DNA of 64,000 nt, from positions 2,046,001 to 2,110,000 of the forward strand of contig JABYQQ010000003.1 of assembly GCA_022605405.1 (NCBI GenBank), written 5' to 3'. The notes beneath the pieces were generated by a model. It searched no databases. It worked only from the letters and a program-made list of their open reading frames with translations, and was not told the origin of the DNA. Shown one piece after another: positions 9,971 through 22,421 of this stretch. Within the stretch, counting starts at the first letter, position 1. Each line of letters starts with the position of its first letter. Source of the DNA: Earliella scabrosa. Lineage: Eukaryota > Basidiomycota > Agaricomycetes > Polyporales > Polyporaceae. A program made the position numbers and the translations under genes.

Positions 9971-12209
9971 TCATACGAGCCGGAGGACAGCAATTGCCTC
10001 GACGTGCGCGGTCTGCGGGAAGAGGTCGAGCCCGCGCAGGCTTTCGAGGACGTACTTCTTCCCGGCGCCTTCGGCGGTGGCCGAGTGAGTAGCGCTGCGC
10101 TCCAGGATCATGCCGACATCGCGAGCCTGAGTGTGTACGTTGCAGGAGACGTAGACGACAGTGGCCGCGCCGAAGGCGACCATCTGCTCGATGAAGCGCG
10201 CGTCGGTGCCCTTGCGCGGGGGATCGATGATGAGCACGGTGCGGTCGCGCGGGAAGGCCTGCACGGTAGAGAAGATGTTGGCAGCGTCGCCGGACATGAA
10301 GGAAATTGAGGTGGAAGAGAGGAGGGAGGAGTTGAGGGAGGCGTTGTGCTCTGCAGCGCGGATGGATTCGGCGGAGAGTTCGATGCCAGCAACAGTCGTG
10401 AAATGCTTGGCAAGGGAGAGGGCGAAGAGACCGGAGCCGCAGTAAGCGTCGACGAGATGTGTTGGTTTGTGCGAGGGGGACGAGTCGTTCTCGGAGGATG
10501 AGGATGAGGGGGAAGGGAAGATGGCGTCGCGGACGTAGGAGGTGAGGGGGATGAGGGCGGAGTTGTTGTTCTGGAAGAAGGTACCTGTGGTATATTCAAA
10601 AAGCAGGTCGCCAACGCGTTCACGGACTGTGCCTTTCTGGTCTGTGACACATATATGGTCGCCATCGGAGGCAACAACGGAGGTGGAGGACGAGGCATGT
10701 GGGGAGTCTGGGTCGAGTGTGAGGGAGTCGCGGAGGAGGAGCGTCGCGCCGTTTTTGTACTTTGCGATGTTCCTGCACGTGAATGAGAAAAGAGTGTAGC
10801 CGAAACTTGTAAGTTCGCGTACGCTATGATATTTTCCCTGACCGGAGTGAGACCCTTGTTGATGATTGGAGTGGCTATAGGACATTCCTACAGCAGAGGT
10901 CAGAACACGAGTATTTTCAGGCCGCGCCAATCTCACTAACCTCGATATCCATGACATGTCGCGTTCCGACTTCATGGAAGCCGATCTTGAGCCACTCGGG
11001 CTTGCCTTCTACCGCGGCGGACGCGTCGCCCCGTTTTTGAGCCTTCTGAAATGAGAAGGGCGGGCGCTGGAAGTGCGGTGTCAGCTTGGTGCGGTAACCA
11101 TATTGCAAGGGTGAGCCTATGGTCGTTTGTATTGTGGGCACCAATTCTGAAGGTATACCTGTCCGGCCACATAAATTAGTTGGGGTGAGCTGTTACACTA
11201 TACACCACTTGTGACAACACAGACCAGAATAGTTCTTGTATGCTTCTACCACAGTATCACGTTTCAGTTCGAGCTGTTGCTCATAAGAGAGCATCTTGGC
11301 GGATGGTAAGCAGGTTGCCAAGGGTCAAGAAAGTAAGGAGATGTACCTGGTACTGACAGCCGGCGCACTTGCCGAAGTATTGGCACTGAACGCGAGACAT
11401 GTCGCGCAATTCAGGATTTGGGTCAAGGATGTCAAGAAGATCGGCATGGGAATGGAGTCGGGAATGTCGGTAAACGCGCGCACGTATGCGCTCGCCGGGA
11501 AGGGAGAGAGGAGTGACGATGACCCATTTCCGGTCTTCATGTGTTGCAATGGACAGCGATGCGCCTAGAAGCAAAGGATGAGACCACGTCTAAGGGGATG
11601 CGATCAACAACCAGTTCTCGCGGGGTCAAGAGGATGGTCCATGTGATGAATATGGACGTAGAACCTGGACCTCTAGATACAGCGCGCGATGAACTGACCT
11701 GTGGATGGCGAAATGCAGGAGACTGTGAGCGCGAGCTGGGTGGACTGCTCGAAAGGCGCGTCCCAGTCTATGTTTTGGCTCGTGGCGTTGTCGACATATT
11801 CTTGGCCAAGGAGAGCGATGACCTCTCTTGTGAGAATGTCATCAGAGGAGAAGGGCTCTGGTGCTCGGCGCGCGTTTTTCTTGTTCTTCTTGTTCTTCGT
11901 GGCCTTCTTGCCTTTGGTCGTCGGAGGACCGCTGGGAGGAGGCTCAGTCTGATAAGCAGCCGGGGCGTCTTGGATCTGGACATGTTCGGCAGTCTCAGCT
12001 GGAGGTGCATCAATCCGTTGCTTCTTGACCGGCGGTGGGCTGGTTCCGGAAGGCGTTGCGGAGCGAGAGCGCGGATGCGTGCTGGCCATCCCTGCCTGCG
12101 CTGCAAGAGCTCGAGCTGAGGGGGCGAGGGCGCGGGTGCGGGTGCGAGTGCAGAGAGAGAGCAGAGCACGAGGAGAGGATCCAAGCAGAGACAGCGAAAC
12201 CGAAAACAT
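9971..12209 (-). CDS. TRM2: tRNA (uracil-5-)-methyltransferase, Trm2/TrmA family
   Basis: Six exons: 12209-11699, 11574-11347, 11294-11225, 11158-10941, 10887-10823 and 10772-9971. It makes 5-methyluridine at position 54 of the tRNA T-loop using SAM. The N-terminal third is disordered and Lys-rich (KGKKATKNKKNKKNARR). A TRAM-like segment is followed by CQYFGKCAGCQYQ, the cysteine cluster of RlmD/TrmA-type enzymes. The methyltransferase core shows FFQNN, DAYCGSGLFALSLA (SAM loop), IDPPRKG, and VYVSCN with the catalytic cysteine, and the end reads FPQTAHVEAIAVL. The ATG at 12209 gives a 40-residue Arg/Ser/Ala extension that could be a mitochondrial presequence. The internal ATG at 12089 (MASTHPRSRS) would give a cytosolic form, so dual localisation is possible. 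Confidence 0.9.
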
Positions 12210-12340
12210 GCGTGGGCGCCTCCGCGGACGAGAGAGAAGACACGGTGCACGTGACCGTCGCCTATGACGCGCCTTGGCGTATCGGCCGGCTTCTGTCCCG
12301 CAACGGCCACAACTCTCTCTTTCTCCCTCATCTTCTCAGT
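12210..12340. promoter_or_regulatory. Short divergent promoter between TRM2 and the CNNM gene
   Basis: Only 131 bases lie between the ATG at 12209 (minus) and the ATG at 12341 (plus). The plus-strand side is a CT-rich tract (CTCTCTCTTTCTCCCTCATC) right before the CNNM start. No TATA box is seen. Confidence 0.45.
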
Positions 12341-14523
12341 ATGCTACTCCCCGTCCTACTAAGTCTCCTCGCTCCTGCAAATGCATTCCCGACCCTCCAC
12401 TCCTTGTTCACCACTACCACAATCCCAGAGACGGAGGAGCCCGGAGAAGAGCCTGGTTCCCCTGAGTTCTGGTACAAGCTCATCGTCAGTGTAGGCCTCG
12501 TCCTCGCAGGTGGCGTCTTCGCTGGGTCTGTCCTCCTCGTTCCCCCATCTGCCTTGATCTCATCCGCGCAACATTCAGTCTCACCCTTGGTCTTATGGGC
12601 TTGGACGAGTTGCACCTCCGCGTCCTCTCCGCGTCCTCCGATGATCCCAAAGAACGCAAAAACGCACAGAAGGGTACATCACAACATCACCTCTTGCAAT
12701 ACACATCCGTCCTCATACACGCATTTCCTAGTCTTGAGCTTGCTTTCAAAGGGTCGCCACTGGGTCCTTGTCGTACGTTTGCCTCTATCTGTCATGAAAC
12801 TCGCTCTTGACTCCCATGCAGGTCCTTCTCCTCGGTAACGTCGTACGTCTTACGCGCCTCTCTCTCTACGCTCGCCATGCAGACCATACTTCCAGATCAT
12901 CAATGAGAGTTTGCCCATTTTTCTCGACAGTGCCGTACGTTTACCATGTTGCCCGTGTATTGCCGCCGTTGCTCACACGACTTCAGCTTGGCGGCGGCGT
13001 TGCGGCAGTCGTTATTTCCACAGTCATGATCGGTGCGTTGAGCTTCTGAGAGTTTGAGAACGCATGCTCACGGTCATTCACTTCTGCTCTCCACAGTCAT
13101 CTTTGGGTGTGTGACATACCGTACTATACCGAACACTATATGCTGAACATGATCTTTTTATATCTGCAGAGAGTGAGTGCCCCGAGTCCAGTACGGAGAA
13201 TTTCAGTCTCAATGGTTCTGCAGAGTCATCCCTCAAGCCCTCAGCGTCCGCTATGGGCTTTCAATAGGTGCCTCCTGCGCCCCCGTGGTCAAAGCCATGA
13301 TGTACCTCTTCGGTTCGTATCTTTTGTCTTGCAGTGACAGTACCAGCTCAGCTGCATTCTCACCCCAGCCCCAATTGCATGGCCTATTGCCAAACTCCTT
13401 GACTGGGTCCTCGGCCACGATGAGACGCACACTTACAAGAAAGCCGAGCTCAAGTCGTTCCTCGCTTTCCACCGTCAGGGCGAAGAGCCCTTGCGCGATG
13501 ACGAGATCAGTATCCTGAACGGTGTTCTCGAGCTCAACAACAAGAAAGTCGAGCAGATCATGACACCTATGCAGGTCTGTCCCATACTGCGCGTTCCTGA
13601 TGAGTCTGGTGCTAAGTGCTGGAGCCATGCAGGATGTGGTCACTATCAGCGCGGACCGTGTACTGAACCACGACACCGTTGACTGGCTGTGGGTTGCTTG
13701 CTGCAAGGATGCTCGCGAATGCCTACTGAAGTATGATATCCAGATTGCGCAGCGGTTACTCGCGTATACCTGTCCACAAACCCGGCCATCCACTGTCTTT
13801 TATGGGCATCCTCCTTGTCAAGATGGTATGTGTTGAATCGCCCAGCTGGACGTACACCCGATTCACCTGTCTGGCAGCTCTCGGTATACGACCCGTCGTC
13901 TGCTATCCCGGTCTCCGACTTCCCGCTGTCTCTGCTGCCGGAAGCTCCTCCTACGATCAACTGCTTCCAGGCTCTGGACTACTTGTGCGTATGCGCTCGA
14001 CGTCTGTTGTCAATTGGAGCGTTAATTGTGCTCTCTCTCTAGCCAAACCGGTCGTGCGCATCTGCTTCTGCTGAGCCGCACTCCTGGCGTCGAGGGCGGC
14101 GCGATTGGAGTGATCACGCTCGAGGATATCATCGAAGAGATCATCTCGGAAGAGATTGTAGACGAGACTGACCGCTACGAGGACAACGTTTCGAAGAGGC
14201 GGGCGAGGCGTGCGAGGGACGCCACGGTGATGAAGGGGTAAGCCATGGTCTTGGACTGCACTGGGGAGGCACTGACGGTGTGGGGCAGGATCATCGAGTA
14301 CCGCGTCAGCCGGGCGAACTCGCTGCCGCCGAGCGAGGCGGGAGACCGCACGCCGTTGCTGAGCGCTACTCCGACGCCAGCTGCGATGTCTGACAGTGCG
14401 CTATTGAGCAGCACGCCCAAGGCGTCGGTGATGCGGCCGTCGAACCTGAACCCGCAGTACGGGGCGGTTCTGAGTGGGAGCCCGACGCAAAACTCTGTCA
14501 AAGACCTCGTTGATGACAGCTGA
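12341..14523 (+). CDS. CNNM/Mam3-type membrane protein (DUF21 plus CBS pair), many introns and micro-exons
   Basis: The start [16 protein letters not shown] is a signal-like hydrophobic segment. [20 protein letters not shown] then [16 protein letters not shown] begins the DUF21 membrane domain. Further exons give [25 protein letters not shown] and [22 protein letters not shown]. Next come [21 protein letters not shown] and a CBS pair with [20 protein letters not shown] and [13 protein letters not shown]. The order matches yeast Mam3 and animal CNNM proteins, implicated in magnesium/manganese homeostasis at vacuole or plasma membrane. The tail after EYRVSRANS is Ser/Thr/Pro-rich and probably disordered. 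The conserved FGE-IPQ motif is assembled only if a 10-nt exon (13097-13106) and a 3-nt exon (13170-13172) are spliced in. The boundary near 13690-13755 is my least certain junction. Confidence 0.85.
13097..13172 (+). other. Two consecutive micro-exons (10 nt and 3 nt) of the CNNM gene
   Basis: Exon TCATCTTTGG (13097-13106) is bounded by ...CTCCACAG and GTGTGTG. The next exon is AGA (13170-13172), bounded by TATCTGCAG and GTGAGTGC, both strong consensus sites. The following acceptor TTCTGCAG starts AGTCATCCC at 13224. Reading through these gives M-I-V-I-F-G-E-V-I-P-Q, the conserved DUF21 motif. Skipping the 3-nt exon deletes the conserved Glu but keeps the frame. Confidence 0.65.
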
Positions 14524-14913
14524 GTGTCGCTCGCCACAGTGCGAACCCTGCTGCCTATGATAGATATGAGGTGGCCCGTTACCCCGCTGTCAAGCTAGTA
14601 CCACCCGTGGATATGTCTTGTCTCGTACATGTCGTCTTTTATTTACTTCTGTCGTAGTCGCACTGTTGCAATCATTGTCAACATGGGCCATGGCCGTGAA
14701 GCTTGCAGGGCGGAGTGAGTCGGAGTGGAGTCGGAGTGTGAAAGGACGGGCGAGTGGCGGGGCGCCTGTTGAGCCGGACGCGGTTTCTTGAGCTCACGCG
14801 TCGACATACGCGTTTGGCCATCGCGCGGGGAGACTCTGCTCATTGCCCTCTCAGCCACTCGCGCGTCTTGCTCGCCAACGCGGCGTCAATCCTCGCTCTC
14901 GCTCTCGCTCCCC

Positions 14914-17280
14914 ATGGCTCGCGCGACTCGTTCGTCCGCCCACCACGACCCCGACTCAAAACCCAGCCATCCCCCGCTCTCTCCTCGCAAAGCCCCGTCC
15001 AAGAAGCGCAAGCGCACCTCCAACGCAGACACAGACGGCGGCTCTCCACCCACCAAGCACTCCCGTACTGCCTCGGATGACGAGGGTGCTGCTGCCCAGG
15101 ACGACCATTCCGACGATGACCAGCCAGAGCTGCCCAGCAGTGGCGACGTGCCCATCCAACCCCAGGATGCAGCCGACATCCTCACGGTCCTCGAAATGTG
15201 AGCTTTCCTCGTATCCCCTCTCTCGTCCTCAACCCAACAACCATTCGCCCCAGGGTGGACGCGCAGGGTTTTCTCGACCGTGTCTTCCCCCTTCCTACCG
15301 ACAACATTGACCCTCCGTCCTCGGGCACGTCCTCCACTTCATCAACCTCGATGCTGTCCCTCCGTGCTCTCCTCAAAACTCCTTCGCAATACCCATTGCG
15401 AGTTCTGCGCGTACGTCCTCCACGTTTCAGTCCATGCACCCCTCCTTATCGTATACAACCCCCCTCAGCTCGCCGTCAAGCATCTCTATCCAATATCTTC
15501 CCATCCTCGTTTCCGCCCCTCAGAGACCGCTCTCCAACAGACTCGCTTCTGTCAGCTTGCAACAAGCCTTCTCGACCAAGCCTCTCGCAACGTTGCTCCA
15601 GTACCCCTAGATGCTCCCACCCTCATCAATGACTCCGACCACCAATATGATGCCACCTCGCCGCCCCACTCTCCGACCGGTGTCCGCTCACACAAGTATG
15701 CTCTCGTCCAGCATCTCCCCACCGGCGACTGGTGGTCCTCGGTCAGCTCTACAGCGACAAGTCTGGACGGCTACGGCAAGGACCTCAAGGATCTGTACAC
15801 GGCCAAGGCAGAGCTGGTTTCCATCTTCCCTTCTCCCTCTGGTTCCGAACTCGCTCGCAAAGCCACGATCGGAGACTATGCCATCAAGAAACCCTTTGTG
15901 CCCGCATCGTACAAGGCACCTCCCCCTCGTCGCGTCAGCTGTGGCAAGTTCCTCGACTATGGCCCTTATGCGAGCTTTGCGCCCAGCTTCGACCAGGACG
16001 GCGTCGAGGTCGGACGAGTGGCTATGGGCGAGGTCGTCTTCGGCCAGGCGATGAAGCGCAGGCTCCGCTCTCTCGTCAAGGGAAAACGACGCGCTTTCCT
16101 TGCGGCTGATGAACGGGCTTCCGAAGACGTTGTCATGGACGAAGCTTCCGCCGGCAGCTCTTCCGCTGTGGCGTCACACGAGAAGGAGGAGAATGATATT
16201 GTCAAAGGCATCGAATCTCTACTACCTCCCGATGAGGTCAGCGCGATCAAGGCCTCGCTCAACAATCTGGAGATGGAGCAGGCGGTGGATGAGCTATTAC
16301 AGCGGAACGCCAAGGCTCTGGTGCGGCTGGAGGAGCTTCAGCTCGCGCGGCTGCGGTCGCAAGGCGGTGGTTCGAGTGTTGTCGAGGTTGGATCAGAAGA
16401 GTGGGATCTCGGTACGTGAATGGCTAGTCCCAGGCTATGTATAGTTGGCTCACCCCTATTCCCTCCAGCCCAAGGCATCACCGATTCTTTGACTGTCCTC
16501 GCCTCCCTCAGGCCGCGACCTTCAAATGGCGACCCAGGTCATGCTCCCCTCATTCCCCCAGCGTCCGTCCTGCACAAGCTGCAGCGTACGCTCCCACTGC
16601 AAGCCGCCGAAGGGTGGTACGGCACGCTTCCCGAAGGTCGCACTACCGCGTTCCGTGATGATACGACCGTACACGTGCGTGCAAGCTCAGCTGCCCCTGC
16701 TAAGCCTGCTACAGTGATGCCCACCACACCGACGCCTAAAGCCACCACGCCCGCGCCACCTTACACCCCTTACCCGTATTCCGCTGCCTATTCCACTACC
16801 CAGCCATATCGCAGTGCCTACGGCACGTACTCTCCCGCACAGGGCAGCTATTACCCGAACACAACGTACGGCACGACAACGCCTCAGCAGGCCGCCGCCA
16901 CAACGCACTACCCGAACGCACAGTATGGCGCCACGGGCCAGAACTACTATCAAGGGTGGTATGGTCAGGCTGCCCAGCAGACTGCGACCGCGACCGCGGC
17001 CCAGACAGGCATGTCGGGCAACTATGCGAGCTACTTCGCTCCGGGTGCTGCGCCTCAGGCCCAACAGCGCGCGGTAGCCAACACCGTGCTCGCCACGGCC
17101 AAGGCGCAACCGGCGGCATCGTACCAGCCGGGATGGAACGGCACCACCGCAGGCGGGTACGTTGCGCCTACTCTGCCGCCGCACATGCGTGCAGTTGTGA
17201 GTGGGGCATCGACGCCTGTTACGCCGACGGCTGGGAGCGACTACGGCACGTATTACGGCGGATATAACGCACCGCGATGA
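14914..17280 (+). CDS. Uncharacterised, probably nuclear protein with low-complexity Tyr/Thr/Ala/Gln-rich C-terminus
   Basis: Four exons: 14914-15197, 15254-15410, 15469-16411 and 16469-17280. I prefer ATG 14914 (MARATRSSAHHDPDSK) to the in-frame ATG 14788, whose extension looks like untranslated sequence. Residues 1-95 are disordered with a bipartite basic cluster (KAPSKKRKR) suggesting nuclear import. A conserved-looking middle part includes FLDRVFPLPTD, KYALVQHLPTGDWWSSV, GELARK-type ELARKATIGDYA, CGKFLDYGPYASFAPSFDQDG, and an acidic/coiled segment (ESLLPPDEVSAIKASLNNLEM). The last 150 residues repeat Y/T/A/Q/G motifs (YPYSAAYSTTQPY, QGSYYPNTTYG), prion-like in composition. I do not recognise the family. 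A chromatin-complex subunit is a guess only. Confidence 0.6.
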
Positions 17281-17779
17281 GCTCGCAATGGGCGTTGCCC
17301 GTGTGTGGTACTTTATTGGTGTAACCTTAGTCGTACGTGACACATACTCTAATACATTCGATCACTTCCTCCTAGACAGTTCGGCTGCGAATGTAGTCTG
17401 TCATTTGGGCACGTAGGATTCGCAATTGACGGAACGGGATCCATCTCGCACGCAGCAATGCTACGGCGTATCTCATTCAGCCCCACCTCTCCACGTCGTG
17501 ATGTGCCGCGATGTGCAGACGTCGTCTAACAGCGCTCTACTTCAAGCTCCCTCCAGTTTACACTCTACCTCCTTCGTTGTCAGCTCCCGAGCAATATTCA
17601 TATTACACTAGACTACTGTAGCTACTGCCTAACATAGGGCTAGGCCCTCACACAGAATGCAATGGATGCGACATGTAGAACACAGAGAACATCCTCAAGT
17701 GTACCAGCGAGCGAGAGACATGGTGGGTGGAATGGGAATACACAACAACTGCAACTACAAGAACCTAGAGCTAGGACGG
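17281..17779. other. Intergenic 3' regions of two convergent genes
   Basis: These 499 bases lie between the stop of the low-complexity protein gene (plus) and the stop of dhc1 (minus). In the minus direction nothing resembling the next dynein exon (linker or AAA1) is present, which supports dhc1 ending at 17780. Confidence 0.55.
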
Positions 17780-20700
17780 CTAGAAACGGCGTGGTGCCCC
17801 GACGAGACCCTCTATCGACTGGTGCTCGAGGTCGTTGCGCGCCTTGAGGATCGCAGCGTGCATCTCTTTCATCGCGTTCCCGAGCTTGACGCCGAAGCGG
17901 CTGAGGATGTCGCGCTGCCAGGCGTCGTACTTCGCGTTCACGCGCGCCTGGACCTGCTCGTAGTCGATGACACAAACGCCAAACGACTTCTGCGTCTCGG
18001 ATGTATCGAAGGTTGAGCGCGCCTTCTTGATCTCGGTGAGCAGCTGCTGCCAGTGCGCGAGCGAGTCGCCGAGTCGGTTGAAGACGTATTCAGCCTCGAG
18101 GTCCCATAGGGACTGGAACTGGAGCCATTTCGCAACGTAGTCCTTCAACGACTGCACTTTCTGCTCGATCAGTGCGAAGGGGCGTTCTAGCGTTGCGTCG
18201 GGGAACTTGGTGAGCTAGAGGTTGGCGAGTCAAACAGGAGGGTTCGCATAACGCAAGAATGGGAGCGTACGAGAGAGGTATATGTGAGGTCGGTGGCTAC
18301 GTGCCCTTGCATCTGTAGACCGATCTCGTATCTTGAGCTCTGTATTCGTCGTAGGCGGCAGACGGTCCCTGGAAATGCGCGAAGTGAGTATACGAGCGCG
18401 TCACAGCCTCGCTCCATTGTGCTCACCTAGCCATTCGTGCAACTGTCGGATCCAGGTTTCGCGGGCATGCTCGATCGGAGGGTCGAGGAAGATGACCTGG
18501 TTCTGGATGCGAATCTCGTGAACGATAGGTGCCAAGATCAATTGTCCTTCTGTGGACTGTAGAGGTACCGGTCAGCACCGACTCCGCAGACCATACTCAA
18601 AGGATGGAACCTTGTCATCTTTGGCACGTTTGTCCCGCCGTTTGCTGTGTGTTACGGGTTCTCTCCTGCCTTCGCCGTCATCTACCCGCTCGAACTCGTT
18701 GCACCATTGCTGGATAACGTGGGTTACTCGTTGGAGGAGGATACCCTCTATCCGCTGGTCGAGTTCTGCAACCCAATGATCTAGGTTCGCATAGCCTTCC
18801 AGATTCAGTCGATCGATCTGGATCGACGGGACATGAGCATCGTTTGACTACTCGTGGACCTCTGACACTGACCGCGGCTTGGATCTTCCCCAACAGTTCG
18901 CGGAATGCTTCAGCGGTGTAAGCGCATGTTGATAACTCCTCCACGGATCGCAGGATGTCTTTGTACAGGTCGATGACATTGTTCGTTTTGTCCTGTGAAG
19001 TGATCACAGATGAGGGCTAGTGGTTATGGAAGGGCGATATGTGACACGTGCCTGAAGGATGGACACAACGCTTGCAAACTCTCTGACGAATTGTATGTGC
19101 CGGTTGTCGCGGGCACCGTCACTCGAAACATAACGGGCAGTGTCATACTGGTTGACAAAGTAGTCCCAACGGATGTTCATCCCTTTCGACGAGTCAGGAA
19201 TAATCGACGAGTGCATGACTTGAGCGCTTACCTCGAGTGACCATCCGTTGTGCCTCGTTCCGGTACTCCGCGACGAGCCATTCAATGCCCTTGTTGTTCT
19301 CCACTAGATCCAATGTCTGGCCGTACGTCCGAACCGTCTCCATCAGACTGACCGCATGCGGGTACACACGCTTCGCATCCTTGGCCATGTTCGTGATCGC
19401 ATGCGGTACTTGGAAGTTCTGCCACAGTAGATTGCGGACCTCCTTGAAGAGTGTGATGATCTGCGGGTCGAAATTCACAGCGAGCTGGAAACCACCTCCG
19501 CGCAATCGCACGATTTCGAACAGACGGCCGCCAACGCCCATGTCCCGCCGGTTAATGTCGTGCAGCCAGGCCTCGTACACTGGTCGCACATCGAGCTTCT
19601 TGCGGAAGGCCGAAGACTCGGACTGAAGTTTCTGACCCTCGGCGTAGAGCTCCCAGCCCTTCCCCAGCACGTCCTCCACGCGCTTCATGTAGGTCTGCAG
19701 CTGGCGGTCAATCTGTCGGGCCCATATGATGGCACCAGATATTGGGGGAAGGTCACGCATTTGCGACATGTGATACGCTTCGGAGAACCGGTATTGCGTC
19801 TTGAACTGGAGCAATCGCACGTGAGACACTTAACATGACACCTCAAGGGACGGAGTATCTAACCTTGTCGTGTAATCGCTTGATATCTTCCTTCACGGAG
19901 TCGATGAGCTGAGTCTGATACTCCTGGATGGCACCACGAATCTGCACAGCGTACATGGGTCAGAGACAGTCATAACAAGCGTGTACGCCGGCTCGCGTAC
20001 CTTGGGACGGACGAAGAGTGCGTTGAACTTGGAGAAGACGCGGAACATTTCGTTCGCATTACGAGCGGTCCCCAACCTGTCACGCAATCGTGCAATGATC
20101 TGGTTCTCGACTCGAGCCACGCGCTCATTGTACGCGTTCTCCGCAGTAACCCAGATCTCGCTTCCCTCTGCGAATAGTGTAAGTGGCGAGGAGAGCACAG
20201 ACCATGGTATAAACGCACCTTGCGAGACATCGAGAACGTCGATCCGCTTCATGACCTCGTATGCCTCCTTAACTTCAGCTTCCATGTCCATGCCACCCAT
20301 CTCCGTGCCAACGCTGCCTAAACCTTTGGTAGGACCCGTCATCACCGCAAGCTGTTCGTGTTGCTTCCGCCAGTCGCGAAGGTAGCGTATGCGATCCTGC
20401 AGCTTCGCGTGTGCAGGGATGACTTTGATGGGGATGAACTTCTCCTGGCGCTTGCGCGTGACCTCACGCGCGACGTTGGTGAACTCCTTCATATGGTCGT
20501 CCCACGTACGGAAGATGGCCATTGTTTGCGAGAGTAACCGCTCAAACGTCTCGTATGGGGTGTACAGCAGTCGATGTGATGTGAGGACTCGGAGTAGTTG
20601 GTCGTTGAAGTCGCGCGAGATGGCTTCCACGAGAGGGAGCGCACGTCGGATGGGATAGGGCGAGAGCTTGAGCTTACGGTTGATGTGGCCAAATATGAGA

Positions 20701-21953
20701 ACGACAGCCTCCTGGATCTTGTCGAGATCGGTGGCGGAAAGCAGCTCGTTCAGAGGGAAGTCCTTCATGAGCTGGTTGTACTTGTGCACTATGGATACGC
20801 GCATTTAGACATGACGATATCCAGCCTCAACGTGCACCTACCAGTGTCTGTCGCGTCCTTGAGCCCAGTGTCGGCGATAAAACTGACGGTAGCATGGAAA
20901 CGCTTGGCATTTCGAAGACAGCCCATAACCATGTCGACCTCCTCGCTCCGCAGCTGCGCCTCAATACCCTCCAAAGCACGCTCCAAGCTAAGCCAAAAGT
21001 TGATTTCTTGGGACGCTGTTCCAGAGGAAACGTCACGAGTGAGTTTCGTCACGGTTTGGATGGACTTGATCCATTGGTTGACGTGACTCTGGAGGGTGTT
21101 GAGGAAGGTACTGTCATTGAGTTGCTTGGTAGGAAGGTCGGAGATGCTCGGTCTTGTACCCGCTGCGCGAGCTTGTTCAACGACGCGCTGGATAACAGGA
21201 TGGATGATGAGATGCGTCTCCGGAATCTCCACATTCTGTTGTAGATGTAGGAGGGAGAGCTCGAGCTCCGCGAATTTCTTCTTGGTGACGGGGATTCCTG
21301 ATTGGTGTTAGCAAGGGATGCGTCTGGAACAGTCGTGTACACTAACCCATCTTGCCATCGCCATCCTTGCCTCCGCCTCTTGCGCCGACGAAGGCTTCGA
21401 AGTAAGGTTTCATGGCGCAGCTGATGATGGTGTGCAAACTCTCGTATGGAGTCTCATCACTGCCGAAGAGGTTGAGGATGTGTAATTGTGTAGCCAAGGA
21501 GGATGTGGGGTCGAGAATAGGACCGCGTTTGATGATAGCAAGAGTCGTGACATGAGAAGGGTCGTAAGTGAGGGTCTGGGTGAGCTTGTAGGAGTATGTT
21601 GGCGGCGCGTCCTCGCCTAAGGAAGGTGAGCGACGTGCACGAGACGGAATGAGGCTAGTAGGAGACTCACTGTCCTGTTCGTCTTTCTTTTTGACGACAT
21701 AGACTACACCGCCGCCCTCTCCTGCGAAGCGCGAGACCCGGTCGTCAAAGTCTTCGTCGAAAAGTGATTCCAGATCTTCTCGAGAAGCACCAAACATTGG
21801 AGGAAGGAGAGAGAGAAGATATGAACGAAAGACTGAGGGGTCGAACGAGATTGCGGGCTCTGAGATGCCGTCGTGCAGATCGCCATTGCCATTGAGCGCG
21901 CCATTCGTGCGGCCGTTCGGTATGGGAGCGAGAGGCGACTCCACGCCTGCCAT
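17780..21953 (-). CDS. dhc1: Cytoplasmic dynein heavy chain, N-terminal tail/dimerisation half of a split gene
   Basis: ATG at 21953 ([14 protein letters not shown]). About eight or more exons encode roughly 1,200 residues of dynein tail. Recognisable segments in order: [183 protein letters not shown] and [21 protein letters not shown]. The frame stops after [10 protein letters not shown] plus eight residues, just where normal heavy chains go on to linker and AAA ring. A separate motor-encoding dhc2 gene is known from Agaricomycetes, where Dhc1 supplies dimerisation and Dhc2 the motor. The product would pair with Dhc2 in microtubule transport and nuclear migration. The exons between 18,200 and 19,100 were read only approximately. 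Confidence 0.88.
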
Positions 21954-22353
21954 GATAGATGACCGAGTCTAACCGAGTCGAATGTCGAAAGTCGGACGGT
22001 CGAAGAGGTCAGAATGGGGACGATACGACTGCGCGGCGCGGAAGATGATTGCTGGGACGAGAGGGGCGCTGTACAGAACCAAACGCTGTATGCACGCGCC
22101 GCAGGGGTATCGTGGGCGGGAGTGGAGGTGGCAGACGGCGCACGACGAGTGTCGGCCGGTGTTGCGGGCGGAGGGCGGGACGGGGAGCGGGAGGAGGAGG
22201 CAGGAGTCGGAGAGAGAGCTGGAAAGGCAAGTCCTCCAAAGCAACGCGTCGCCGACGCCCAGAGGCGCCCGTGGGCGGGATGCTCATGTGGCTGAGACCG
22301 ACGAGCGTTTCTGGAGCCCTCTCCGGATCTTGCTCTCAGTCTCAGTCCAATGC

Positions 22354-22360
22354 TATATAA
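22354..22360 (+). promoter_or_regulatory. TATA box upstream of the BCKDH E2 gene
   Basis: TATATAA in CAATGCTATATAAGTAGCC lies about 62 bases before the ATG at 22422. It is within the 468-base divergent promoter shared with dhc1, whose start is at 21953. Confidence 0.5.
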
Positions 22361-22421
22361 GTAGCCTCGACGCGTCCAGTGCACTCCCTGCCTGTCTCAT
22401 CATCCCCGTCGTCCTCCCCAG

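Noticed and set aside
12035..12838. Plus-strand ORF of 267 aa overlapping the CNNM 5' end
   Set aside because: It lacks DUF21 motifs after 12536 and is antisense to TRM2; the frame starting at 12341 with splicing gives the conserved protein.
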